Assembly (NCBI GenBank): GCA_036374995.1
Contig: DASUSS010000116.1
Location: forward strand, 1-14,208
Length of the DNA stretch: 14,208 bases
Source: SH-MAG3 sp036374995
GTDB taxonomy: Bacteria > Gemmatimonadota > Gemmatimonadetes > Longimicrobiales > RSA9
Direction of reading: 5' to 3'
Shown: positions 8,955 to 14,208 of the stretch, piece after piece
Layout of the letters: every line of letters starts with the position of its first letter
How positions within the stretch are numbered: the first letter of the stretch is position 1
Program-made: the position numbers and the translations under genes
Notes under the pieces: generated by a model
Database searches by the model: none
The model's input: the letters and a program-made list of their open reading frames with translations, nothing else
Told to the model about the DNA's origin: nothing

Positions 8955-9173
8955 ATGCCCCGACTGCTGACGTTCGATACCACGCACCACGCGCTGCTCG
9001 CCGAGCAGCTCGCGCACGGGCACGGCCTGGCCGCGGAAGTCACGCCGGCACCGCCCGAAGCCGGCGCCCGGTGCGACCTCGCAATCGAGTACCTGCTCGA
9101 AGAGCAGGAAGCACTGCTGAACGTCCTGCGGGACGCCGGAGTCGAATTCAGACTCTTCGAAACGCCGGGATAG
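8955..9173 (+). CDS. Small DUF3343-like protein (putative Se/S-carrier-like family)
   Basis: A 72-residue protein starting MPRLLTFDTTHHALLAEQLA, then VTPAPPEAGARCDLAIEY and ending near FRLFETPG. The layout of an N-terminal beta strand plus F-D-x-T-H, a helix, a Pro-rich turn, a single cysteine (C40) and a closing strand resembles DUF3343, a small ferredoxin-like-fold family annotated as putative Se/S carrier-like, whose function is not established. There is no signal peptide or membrane segment. It follows the phosphorylase stop by 5 nt and so belongs to the same operon as its last gene. The ribosome site is weak. The family match is from memory of the pattern and could be wrong, but the gene itself is credible: in-frame, codon use like its neighbours, and filling the gap before the convergent gene. 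Confidence 0.65.
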   Translation: MPRLLTFDTTHHALLAEQLAHGHGLAAEVTPAPPEAGARCDLAIEYLLEEQEALLNVLRDAGVEFRLFETPG

Positions 9174-9178
9174 GCAAC

Positions 9179-9194
9179 GCCCGGCCGTCCGGGC
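9179..9194 (+). terminator. Small GC hairpin in the convergent gap, possible terminator
   Basis: GCCCGG (9179-9184) and CCGGGC (9189-9194) form a perfect 6-bp stem with a 4-nt loop, 5 nt after the stop of the DUF3343-like gene and before the end of the convergent penicillin-binding protein gene. There is no T-run on either side, so it is at best a weak or factor-assisted terminator. Confidence 0.35.
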
Positions 9195-9226
9195 TGCTCG
9201 AGCGGTGCCCGCGCCTCCCGAAAACG

Positions 9227-11434
9227 TCACCTGCGTATCGTGTCCGGCGGGATCGTGTCGGGGGGCACGGTGTCCGGGGGCGTGCTGTCGGGGACGAGCC
9301 CGCGGAGCGGGGCACCGAACAGGCCGCCCCGGTACGGGCTGCACGCCTCGGCGGGCTCCGTGCCGGCAATGAAGTACTCCGTGACGACGTTGATCGGACA
9401 CCACTCGTTCGCCAGGCGGCCGGTCTCGCGGTCGATCTCGCGTGCTACGATCCCTTCCGGCCACGGCCAGGGCTGCGGCGTGGGCAGCTCGGCATCCTCG
9501 CCGACGTAGATACGACGCATGAAGTCACCCCACACGGGCGCGGCGAGGCGGCCGCCCGCCGCGTTGTTCATGATCCGGCGAGGTCGGTCGAATCCGAACC
9601 AGACGACTGCGACCAGATCGGGCGTGAAGCCGGCGAACCAGACGTCCGTATAGTCGTTCGTCGTACCCGTCTTTCCGGCTGCCGTGATGTCGAACGGCAG
9701 ATTGCCCTGCGCCGGATCGCGCGCCGGGTAACCGCTGCCGTTGTTCAGCGCCGTCTGCATGAAGTCCCGCGTGATGGCGACGGCCTGCGCGTTCGCGACC
9801 TGCTCGATGTCGCGCGGCGGCTGCCAGAGCACCGTGCCTTCCGCATCCTCGACGCGCAGGATCGGCCGGCCGCGGGCGCGGGTGCCGCCCGTTGCGAACA
9901 CCGTGTACGCCTCGGCGAGCTGGAGCGGGACGACATCGGCCGCGCCGATCGGCATCGCGGGCACGGCGAGGATCGGCGTGCGCAGTCCGAAATCGCGCGC
10001 GGCCTGTGCGACCGTTTCCAGTCCGATGTCGACACCGAGCCGTACGGTCGTCGTGTTGATGGAGAACTGGAGCGCCTCACGCATCAGCACGGGACCACGG
10101 AACGTCGGCTCGTAGTTGCCGGGCGAATAGATCGTTCCATCCGGGAGCTCGATGTTGAGCGGCGCATCGTACAGAATCGTGGACGGCGGGACGCCGCTGT
10201 TGATCGCGGCGTAGTAGACGAACGGCTTGAACGTCGAGCCCGGCTGGCGGAGCGCCTGTGTGGCGCGGTTGAACTTCGAGTCGCGGAAGTCGCGGCCGCC
10301 GATGAGCGCGCGCACCTCGCCCGTCGCAGGGTCGAGCGCGATGAACATGCCCTGGAGATAGGGTGCCTCGCCGGTCGCCTCGCGCTCCTCGTCCGCCATG
10401 GTCTCGCCGTACGTCGGCGCACGGTACTCCGGCAGGCGCTCGATGCGGGCCCACCCGCTGTCCATCGCGGCTTCCGCGTGCCGCTGCATCTCGATGTCGA
10501 GCGACGTGTAGATGCGCAGGCCGCCATTGTAGAGCCGCTCGCCGTACACCGGCTCGAGCGTCGTGCGCACCCACTCGACGAAATAGGGAGCGATCCGATT
10601 CACATCGGTCGTCTGCCGCGACGTCGGCAGCGGTTCCTGCTGCCACTGCTCCTTCTCCGCATCCGTGATGAAGCCCTGCTCCGCCATCAGGCGCAGGACC
10701 GTGTTGCGCCGGTTCAGCGTGGCTTCCGCATTGATGAACGGCGAGTAGCGACCGGGTGCATTCACGGCCGCGGCGAGCATCGCGGCCTCGGCCGGATTCA
10801 GCTGCGCTGCGGGCTTGCCGAAGTAGTGCTGCGAGGCGGTCTCGATCCCGCGCCAGCCGTGGCCGTAGTTGACCAGGTTGATGTAGGCCTCGAGGATCGT
10901 GTTCTTCTCGTAGATCTGCTCGATCTGCTTCGCGACCTTGAACTCCTTCAGCTTGCGCGTGATGACCTGCTCGAAGCCAATGCCCTCCTCGAACATGTTG
11001 CGCGCCAGCTGCTGCGTGATCGTGCTGCCACCGCCCGTGATCCGGCCTCTCAGCAGGTTCTGGAGGTTGGCGGAAACGATGCGACGGTAGTCGAGGCCGT
11101 CGTGCTCGTAGAAGCGCTTGTCCTCGACGGCGACGAACGCCTGCCCGACGTGCGGCGGGAGAGTCTCGAACTGGACGGGTGTGCGCCGTTCCTCGAACAG
11201 CTCGGCGAACAGCTTGCCGTCGCGGTCGAGCAGGCGCGTGGCCTCCTTCGGCTCCCATGCGTAGATCTGGGCGACGGACGGACAGTCGCGGCAGACCGCC
11301 TGCCAGGATCCGATCGCGAGTCCGGTGAGCAGCGAGATCAGGGCGATGACGCCCAGACCGAGAGCACGCACGAAGCCGGGGTGGTCGTGCAGCCAGTCAC
11401 GCACAGCACCGGGTGTACCGCGTACGCGGTCCAT
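9227..11434 (-). CDS. Bifunctional penicillin-binding protein 1A type (GT51 transglycosylase plus transpeptidase)
   Basis: This class A PBP polymerises lipid II into glycan and cross-links it in the periplasm. From the chosen start it has 735 residues: a short cytoplasmic N-terminus, a transmembrane helix (about 25-43), and a GT51 domain with EDKRFYEHDGLDYRRI (catalytic E104), GGSTITQQLARN and RKLKEFKVAKQIE. The transpeptidase domain has all three motifs: STFK (S400, K403), SIN (458-460) and KTGT (588-591). The C-terminal extension carries two Cys (WCPINV and ACSPY contexts) and ends in a PPDT repeat. I chose the ATG at 11434 because GAGGA lies 6 nt upstream. The in-frame ATG at 11455 would add seven residues but has no ribosome site. 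It follows the inositol-phosphatase-like gene by 38 nt and is probably cotranscribed with it. Confidence 0.96.
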   Translation of the reverse strand: MDRVRGTPGAVRDWLHDHPGFVRALGLGVIALISLLTGLAIGSWQAVCRDCPSVAQIYAWEPKEATRLLDRDGKLFAELFEERRTPVQFETLPPHVGQAFVAVEDKRFYEHDGLDYRRIVSANLQNLLRGRITGGGSTITQQLARNMFEEGIGFEQVITRKLKEFKVAKQIEQIYEKNTILEAYINLVNYGHGWRGIETASQHYFGKPAAQLNPAEAAMLAAAVNAPGRYSPFINAEATLNRRNTVLRLMAEQGFITDAEKEQWQQEPLPTSRQTTDVNRIAPYFVEWVRTTLEPVYGERLYNGGLRIYTSLDIEMQRHAEAAMDSGWARIERLPEYRAPTYGETMADEEREATGEAPYLQGMFIALDPATGEVRALIGGRDFRDSKFNRATQALRQPGSTFKPFVYYAAINSGVPPSTILYDAPLNIELPDGTIYSPGNYEPTFRGPVLMREALQFSINTTTVRLGVDIGLETVAQAARDFGLRTPILAVPAMPIGAADVVPLQLAEAYTVFATGGTRARGRPILRVEDAEGTVLWQPPRDIEQVANAQAVAITRDFMQTALNNGSGYPARDPAQGNLPFDITAAGKTGTTNDYTDVWFAGFTPDLVAVVWFGFDRPRRIMNNAAGGRLAAPVWGDFMRRIYVGEDAELPTPQPWPWPEGIVAREIDRETGRLANEWCPINVVTEYFIAGTEPAEACSPYRGGLFGAPLRGLVPDSTPPDTVPPDTIPPDTIRR
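9236..9280 (-). repeat. In-frame 15-nt tandem repeat, three units, encoding PPDT(V/I) tail
   Basis: Three imperfect 15-nt units encode consecutive PPDTV, PPDTI and PPDTI just before the final Arg-Arg of the penicillin-binding protein. The units differ only at a few, mostly third, positions. Such a tail is probably extended and disordered in the periplasm. Confidence 0.8.
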
Positions 11435-11440
11435 GAACGT

Positions 11441-11445
11441 TCCTC
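11441..11445 (-). promoter_or_regulatory. Ribosome binding site GAGGA fixing the PBP start at 11434
   Basis: Read on the minus strand, GAGGA lies 6 nt before the ATG at 11434. The upstream ATG at 11455 has no purine-rich motif in front, so this site argues for the shorter protein. Confidence 0.65.
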
Positions 11446-11472
11446 GTCGATTCATCGGTCCATTCGGGGTGA

Positions 11473-12303
11473 TTATCCGCTGCGCATCGCCTCAGGGAGT
11501 GCCGCGGCACGCAGCAGCGAGCCGAGGGCCTCGTGGATCGCGGGATTGCCCGCCAGGATCGATCCGTCGCCGATCACGTCGTCGCTCCCGTCCATCCGTG
11601 TGATGACGCCTCCCGCCTCGATGACGATCAGCGAGCCCGCAGCGACATCCCAGGGTGCGAGCGACAGCTCCCAGAACCCATCGAAGTACCCCGTCGCGAC
11701 GTGACACAGGTCGAGTGCGGCCGATCCCGCACGCCGGACGCCGGCCGTGGACCGCAGCGCCGCCTCGAGCTGGCGCGTGTAGTCCGGCAGCATGTGCAGC
11801 GCCTTGAAGGGAAATCCCGTGCCGATCAGTGCGTGCGCCAGGGTGTCGATCGTCGACACGCTGACGCGCGTGCCATCCAGGAACGCGCCGCCGCCGCGGA
11901 CGGCGCTCCACTCCTCGCCGGTCGCGCCGTTCCTCACCACGCCGACCTGCATGCGACCCTCGCGTGCCACACCGATCGACGCGGCGTAGGCCGGATAGCC
12001 ATGCAGGTAGTTCGTGGTGCCATCGAGCGGGTCGATGATCCACGTCCAGCTGCCGTCCCCGTTCGTTAACCCCGAGCCGCTCGCGCGTTCCGAGGCCGCC
12101 TCCTCGGCGAGCAGCCGGTGGTCCGGAAACGCGCGCCGGAGCCGCTCGACGATCGCAGCCTCCGCGGCCCGATCCACGTGGGTCACGAAGTCGGCCGTGC
12201 CCTTTTCCGACCACTCGGCCACGGCCACACGGCCGAGGTGCTCGCGGTGAATGGCGACCGCGTCCTGCGCCGCCGCCCGCGCCACCCGCAACAGCTCGTT
12301 CAA
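11473..12303 (-). CDS. Inositol-1-monophosphatase family protein (SuhB/IMPase type)
   Basis: A Mg2+-dependent sugar or inositol monophosphatase, predicted cytoplasmic. The 276 residues have the metal-binding signatures LLAEE (E67), WIIDPLDGTTNYLHG (88-102; D91, D94) and LAPWDVAAGSLIVIEAGG (215-232; D219). The early GTADFVTHVDRAAE region is also typical. The substrate cannot be set from sequence: inositol phosphate, histidinol phosphate, PAP and fructose bisphosphate enzymes share these motifs. The DGTTNYLHG form favours the inositol-monophosphatase branch. The start is a TTG at 12303, supported by AGGAG 6 nt upstream. The next candidate, a GTG six codons further in (12285), has no such site. 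It is the first gene of a two-gene unit with the class A PBP. Confidence 0.92.
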   Translation of the reverse strand: MNELLRVARAAAQDAVAIHREHLGRVAVAEWSEKGTADFVTHVDRAAEAAIVERLRRAFPDHRLLAEEAASERASGSGLTNGDGSWTWIIDPLDGTTNYLHGYPAYAASIGVAREGRMQVGVVRNGATGEEWSAVRGGGAFLDGTRVSVSTIDTLAHALIGTGFPFKALHMLPDYTRQLEAALRSTAGVRRAGSAALDLCHVATGYFDGFWELSLAPWDVAAGSLIVIEAGGVITRMDGSDDVIGDGSILAGNPAIHEALGSLLRAAALPEAMRSG

Positions 12304-12309
12304 CCGGTT

Positions 12310-12314
12310 CTCCT
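12310..12314 (-). promoter_or_regulatory. Ribosome binding site AGGAG supporting a TTG start
   Basis: On the minus strand AGGAG is followed by AACCGG and then the TTG at 12303. A near-consensus site at ideal spacing before a TTG is good evidence that this rare start codon is used. Confidence 0.7.
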
Positions 12315-12446
12315 GCTGGCAGCGTTGCCGACCCCTGTTCCGCGCGTAATTTACCTCACCCGGCCGGTGCTTCCCAGTCCCCGGGCAGAGTATTTGCGCT
12401 CATGGCAGCAACAGCGGCGAATTGGCGCCGAAATCGGGATTACGGC

Positions 12447-12453
12447 AAGGAGG
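12447..12453 (+). promoter_or_regulatory. Strong ribosome binding site AAGGAGG of the zinc-ribbon gene
   Basis: AAGGAGG, a near-perfect anti-16S match, ends 5 nt before the ATG at 12459. It rules against the upstream in-frame ATG at 12402. It is the best ribosome site in the window and may drive translation of the whole coupled unit. Confidence 0.8.
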
Positions 12454-12458
12454 CGCAG

Positions 12459-12725
12459 ATGGCCGGCGCAAAAGGCGGCAGCGAAGGTGTGCTCGTGCAG
12501 GTCTGCCTCGAGTGCGGCAAGGAGTACATGTTCGAGAATCAGGAGCCGCCCGAAGATCTGAAGTGCCAGAAGTGCGGCAATGCCGTGTTCCGCTCCTTCT
12601 ATGCGAACACGCGTACGGATGACACGTCGGATGACTTCCGCGATTCCACGGAGCGCGATGTGCTGACGACGGATTCGGCGGCCGACGTCACGCGCGGCGA
12701 CCTCCACGATCTGAACAACCTCTGA
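12459..12725 (+). CDS. Small zinc-ribbon protein encoded immediately upstream of dapA
   Basis: An 88-residue protein with a single treble-clef or ribbon-like motif: VCLECGKEYMF (C16, C19) and LKCQKCGNAVFRSF (C36, C39), a CxxC-x16-CxxC pattern that should bind one zinc. The C-terminal half (about 50-88) is polar and acidic (DDTSDDF, DLHDLNNL) and probably disordered. There is no membrane segment. I do not recognise a named family beyond 'zinc ribbon'. Such ribbons can contact nucleic acid or protein, and nothing here decides between them. The stop overlaps the dapA start (TGATG), so the gene is translationally coupled to lysine/diaminopimelate synthesis. Start chosen by the AAGGAGG site. Confidence 0.8.
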   Translation: MAGAKGGSEGVLVQVCLECGKEYMFENQEPPEDLKCQKCGNAVFRSFYANTRTDDTSDDFRDSTERDVLTTDSAADVTRGDLHDLNNL

Positions 12726-13630
12726 TGGCGGATCCGCGCTTCGATGGCTCCGGTGTGGCGCTCGTCACCCCGTTCACGGGCGACGGCGTGAACGAGCGCG
12801 TGCTCGGCGAGCTCGTCGCGTTTCACCACGAGGAGGGTACGGACGCACTGATCGTGTGCGGCTCTACCGGCGAGGCGGCCGCGATGACGGCGGAGGAGCA
12901 GTATCGCGCCGCGGTCTGTGTCGTCCAGGCGAACGGCGGCAGGATCCCGGTCATCGTGGGCTGCGGCGGCACCGACACGCGCCAGGTCGCCCGGCTGGGC
13001 GAGCAGGCGCGGCGCGCCGGCGCGGACGGCGTGCTGCTCAGTGCGCCGCCCTACAACAAGCCGCCGCAGCGCGGCCTCATCGATCACTTCCGCGCGGTCA
13101 TGGATGCCGCCGACCTTCCGGCGATCCTGTACAACGTGCCCGGCCGCACGTCGGTGAACATCCTGCCGGAGACGATCGCGCGGCTGGCCAGGGACGGCCG
13201 CGTGATCGGTGTCAAGGAGGCGTGTGGCGACATCGTGCAGGTGGCGGAGCTCGCCCGGCTCGTGGGTGAGCGCCTCGCGATCTGGAGCGGCAACGACGAT
13301 CAGGTCATCCCGATCATGGCGCTCGGCGGCCGCGGCGTCATCTCCGTGCTCGGCAACGTCGCGCCGCGGGACACCAGCCGCATGGCGCACGCCTGGCTCG
13401 ACGGGGATCATGAACTGGCCCGCTCGCTCCAGCTCCGGTACCTCCCGCTCATCCGCGCCCTGTTCGCGGAGTCGAACCCGATTCCGGTGAAGACCGCGGC
13501 AGCGTGGCTCGGGTTCGATGTCGGTCCGCTGCGCGCGCCGCTGTGCGCTGCCGATCCGCAGCGCCAGCAGCTCGTGGTCGAGGAGCTCGAGCGAGTCGGC
13601 ATCGCGCCCGGAGCACGCACCGCACCGTGA
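12725..13630 (+). CDS. dapA: 4-hydroxy-tetrahydrodipicolinate synthase DapA
   Basis: DapA condenses pyruvate and aspartate semialdehyde, the first committed step to diaminopimelate and lysine. The 301 residues form one TIM barrel of normal length. Catalytic residues match E. coli with an offset of three: S47-T48 in VCGSTGEAA (Ser replaces the usual first Thr), Y110 in PPYNKP, Y136 and R141 in YNVPGRT, and the Schiff-base K164 in GVKEA. GNDDQ and GVISVLGN of the C-terminal half are also typical. The ATG at 12725 shares one base with the preceding TGA. There is no ribosome site of its own, so translation probably depends on the upstream gene. Its own stop overlaps dapB. The related N-acetylneuraminate lyase and KDG aldolase families are unlikely given the R141 context and the dapB neighbour. 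Confidence 0.96.
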   Translation: MADPRFDGSGVALVTPFTGDGVNERVLGELVAFHHEEGTDALIVCGSTGEAAAMTAEEQYRAAVCVVQANGGRIPVIVGCGGTDTRQVARLGEQARRAGADGVLLSAPPYNKPPQRGLIDHFRAVMDAADLPAILYNVPGRTSVNILPETIARLARDGRVIGVKEACGDIVQVAELARLVGERLAIWSGNDDQVIPIMALGGRGVISVLGNVAPRDTSRMAHAWLDGDHELARSLQLRYLPLIRALFAESNPIPVKTAAAWLGFDVGPLRAPLCAADPQRQQLVVEELERVGIAPGARTAP

Positions 13631-14208
13631 CACGGATTGCGATCTGCGGCATCCGCGGTCGGATGGGGCAGGCGCTGCTGCGACTGGCGCCCGAGCACGG
13701 CGACGTTCGCGTGGTCGGCGGGATTGGCAGCACACGCACGGAGCTGTCCGGCGTGCCGGTCTGCACGATCGATGACGCAGCAGAACTCATGCGACGGAGC
13801 GATGTCGTCATCGACTTCTCGACGCCCTCCGCCACCGCCGAGCTGATCGATCGGGCCGGCACGCTCCTGGCCGGACGCGCCCTCGTCATCGGCACGACGG
13901 GGCTGAGCGAAGCTGCCCGCCAGCGCCTGGATGAGCTCACGGCGGAGGTGGCCGTGCTGAGCGCCGCAAACTTCAGTGTCGGCGTCAATCTCCTGCTCGG
14001 GCTGGTCGAGCGTGCCGCGGCAGCGCTCGATCCCGATGTGTTCGACATCGAGATCATCGAGGCGCACCACCGCCGGAAGGCGGACGCGCCGAGCGGCACG
14101 GCCATCGCCCTGGGTGAGGCGGCCGCGCGCGGACGCGGCTCCCCGCTCGCGCCGCTGCGCCGCGACGGACGAAGCGGCACGATCGGCGCCCGCACGCCCG
14201 GCGAGATC
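13627..14208 (+). CDS. dapB: 4-hydroxy-tetrahydrodipicolinate reductase DapB, C-terminus cut by window edge
   Basis: DapB reduces the DapA product with NAD(P)H. The frame is open from a GTG at 13627 to the right edge, giving 194 codons of a protein that is usually about 240-270 residues. Motifs seen: Rossmann start IAICGIRGRMGQAL (4-17), VVIDFSTPSAT (60-70), VIGTTGLSE, SAANFSVGVNLLLG, and the active-site stretch IEAHHRRKADAPSGTA (144-159) with H147/H148 and K151. The GTG overlaps the dapA stop in a GTGA junction. The last visible residues correspond to the family's GTIGxRxPGEI(G) region, so roughly the C-terminal quarter is missing. Confidence 0.95.
   Translation, partial: MTRIAICGIRGRMGQALLRLAPEHGDVRVVGGIGSTRTELSGVPVCTIDDAAELMRRSDVVIDFSTPSATAELIDRAGTLLAGRALVIGTTGLSEAARQRLDELTAEVAVLSAANFSVGVNLLLGLVERAAAALDPDVFDIEIIEAHHRRKADAPSGTAIALGEAAARGRGSPLAPLRRDGRSGTIGARTPGEI

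Larger units (their letters stand above)
12304..12458. other. Divergent intergenic region between the IMPase-PBP unit and the zinc-ribbon-dap unit
   Basis: This 155-nt gap must hold promoters in both directions. On the minus strand TAAATT (12348-12353) is a possible -10 element for the IMPase gene, without a good -35. On the plus strand TATTTG (near 12391) and TTGCGC (near 12395) are weak candidates for the dap unit. I see no hairpin, repeat or gene. An open frame from the ATG at 12402 joins the zinc-ribbon frame but has no ribosome site. Confidence 0.5.

Noticed and set aside
9071..11704. An 877-codon open frame on the plus strand opposite the class A PBP
   Set aside because: Antisense to a complete PBP1A-type gene; low-complexity Arg/Asp/Leu composition and no recognisable domain. 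It would also overlap the DUF3343-like gene and the IMPase gene.

Overview
The window is a densely packed, GC-rich bacterial chromosome segment. GC looks like roughly two thirds by eye, and third positions are strongly GC-biased. It holds 15 protein genes in four tight transcription units and only three intergenic gaps above about 50 bases. There are no mobile elements, RNA genes or CRISPR arrays that I can see. The gene set is Gram-negative type: a bifunctional class A penicillin-binding protein, diaminopimelate synthesis, and an MltG that looks like a lipoprotein. A Gemmatimonadota-like or other deep-branching soil or aquatic lineage would fit, but the phylum is an inference from general character, not from a marker gene.

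Unit 1 (minus strand, 5605 down to 1) reads: diguanylate cyclase response regulator (PleD type), NAD-dependent DNA ligase ligA, a stand-alone V4R-domain protein, ruvX/yqgF, mltG, and thiE (cut by the left edge). Gaps are 20, 17 and 0 nt, followed by two 4-nt start/stop overlaps, so this looks like one polycistronic operon. It joins second-messenger signalling, DNA joining and processing, septal peptidoglycan termination and thiamine synthesis.

Unit 2 (plus strand, 5838 to 9173) reads: a small YtxH-like membrane-anchored protein, a GT20 trehalose-6-phosphate synthase-like enzyme, a pyrimidine-nucleoside (thymidine) phosphorylase, and a 72-residue DUF3343-like protein. A candidate sigma70-type promoter lies in the 232-nt divergent region between units 1 and 2.

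Unit 3 (minus strand, 12303 down to 9227) is an inositol-monophosphatase family enzyme with a TTG start, followed by a class A penicillin-binding protein (PBP1A type). It converges with unit 2 over a 53-nt gap that contains a small GC hairpin.

Unit 4 (plus strand, 12459 to the right edge) is a small zinc-ribbon protein, then dapA, then dapB (cut by the edge). The junctions are TGATG and GTGA overlaps. The dap genes supply diaminopimelate and lysine, so together with PBP1A and MltG the window carries precursor supply, glycan polymerisation and cross-linking, and glycan chain termination for the cell wall.

No clearly new multi-gene system is visible; most genes are housekeeping. The less ordinary points are the lipoprotein-type MltG, the V4R protein inside a DNA-repair and cell-wall operon headed by a c-di-GMP synthase, the YtxH-like/GT20 pair without a visible phosphatase, the zinc-ribbon gene fused by translational coupling to dapA, and the small DUF3343-like gene. 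Seven of the fifteen genes appear to use GTG or TTG starts (thiE, ruvX, ligA, the GT20 gene, the phosphorylase and dapB with GTG; the IMPase with TTG).
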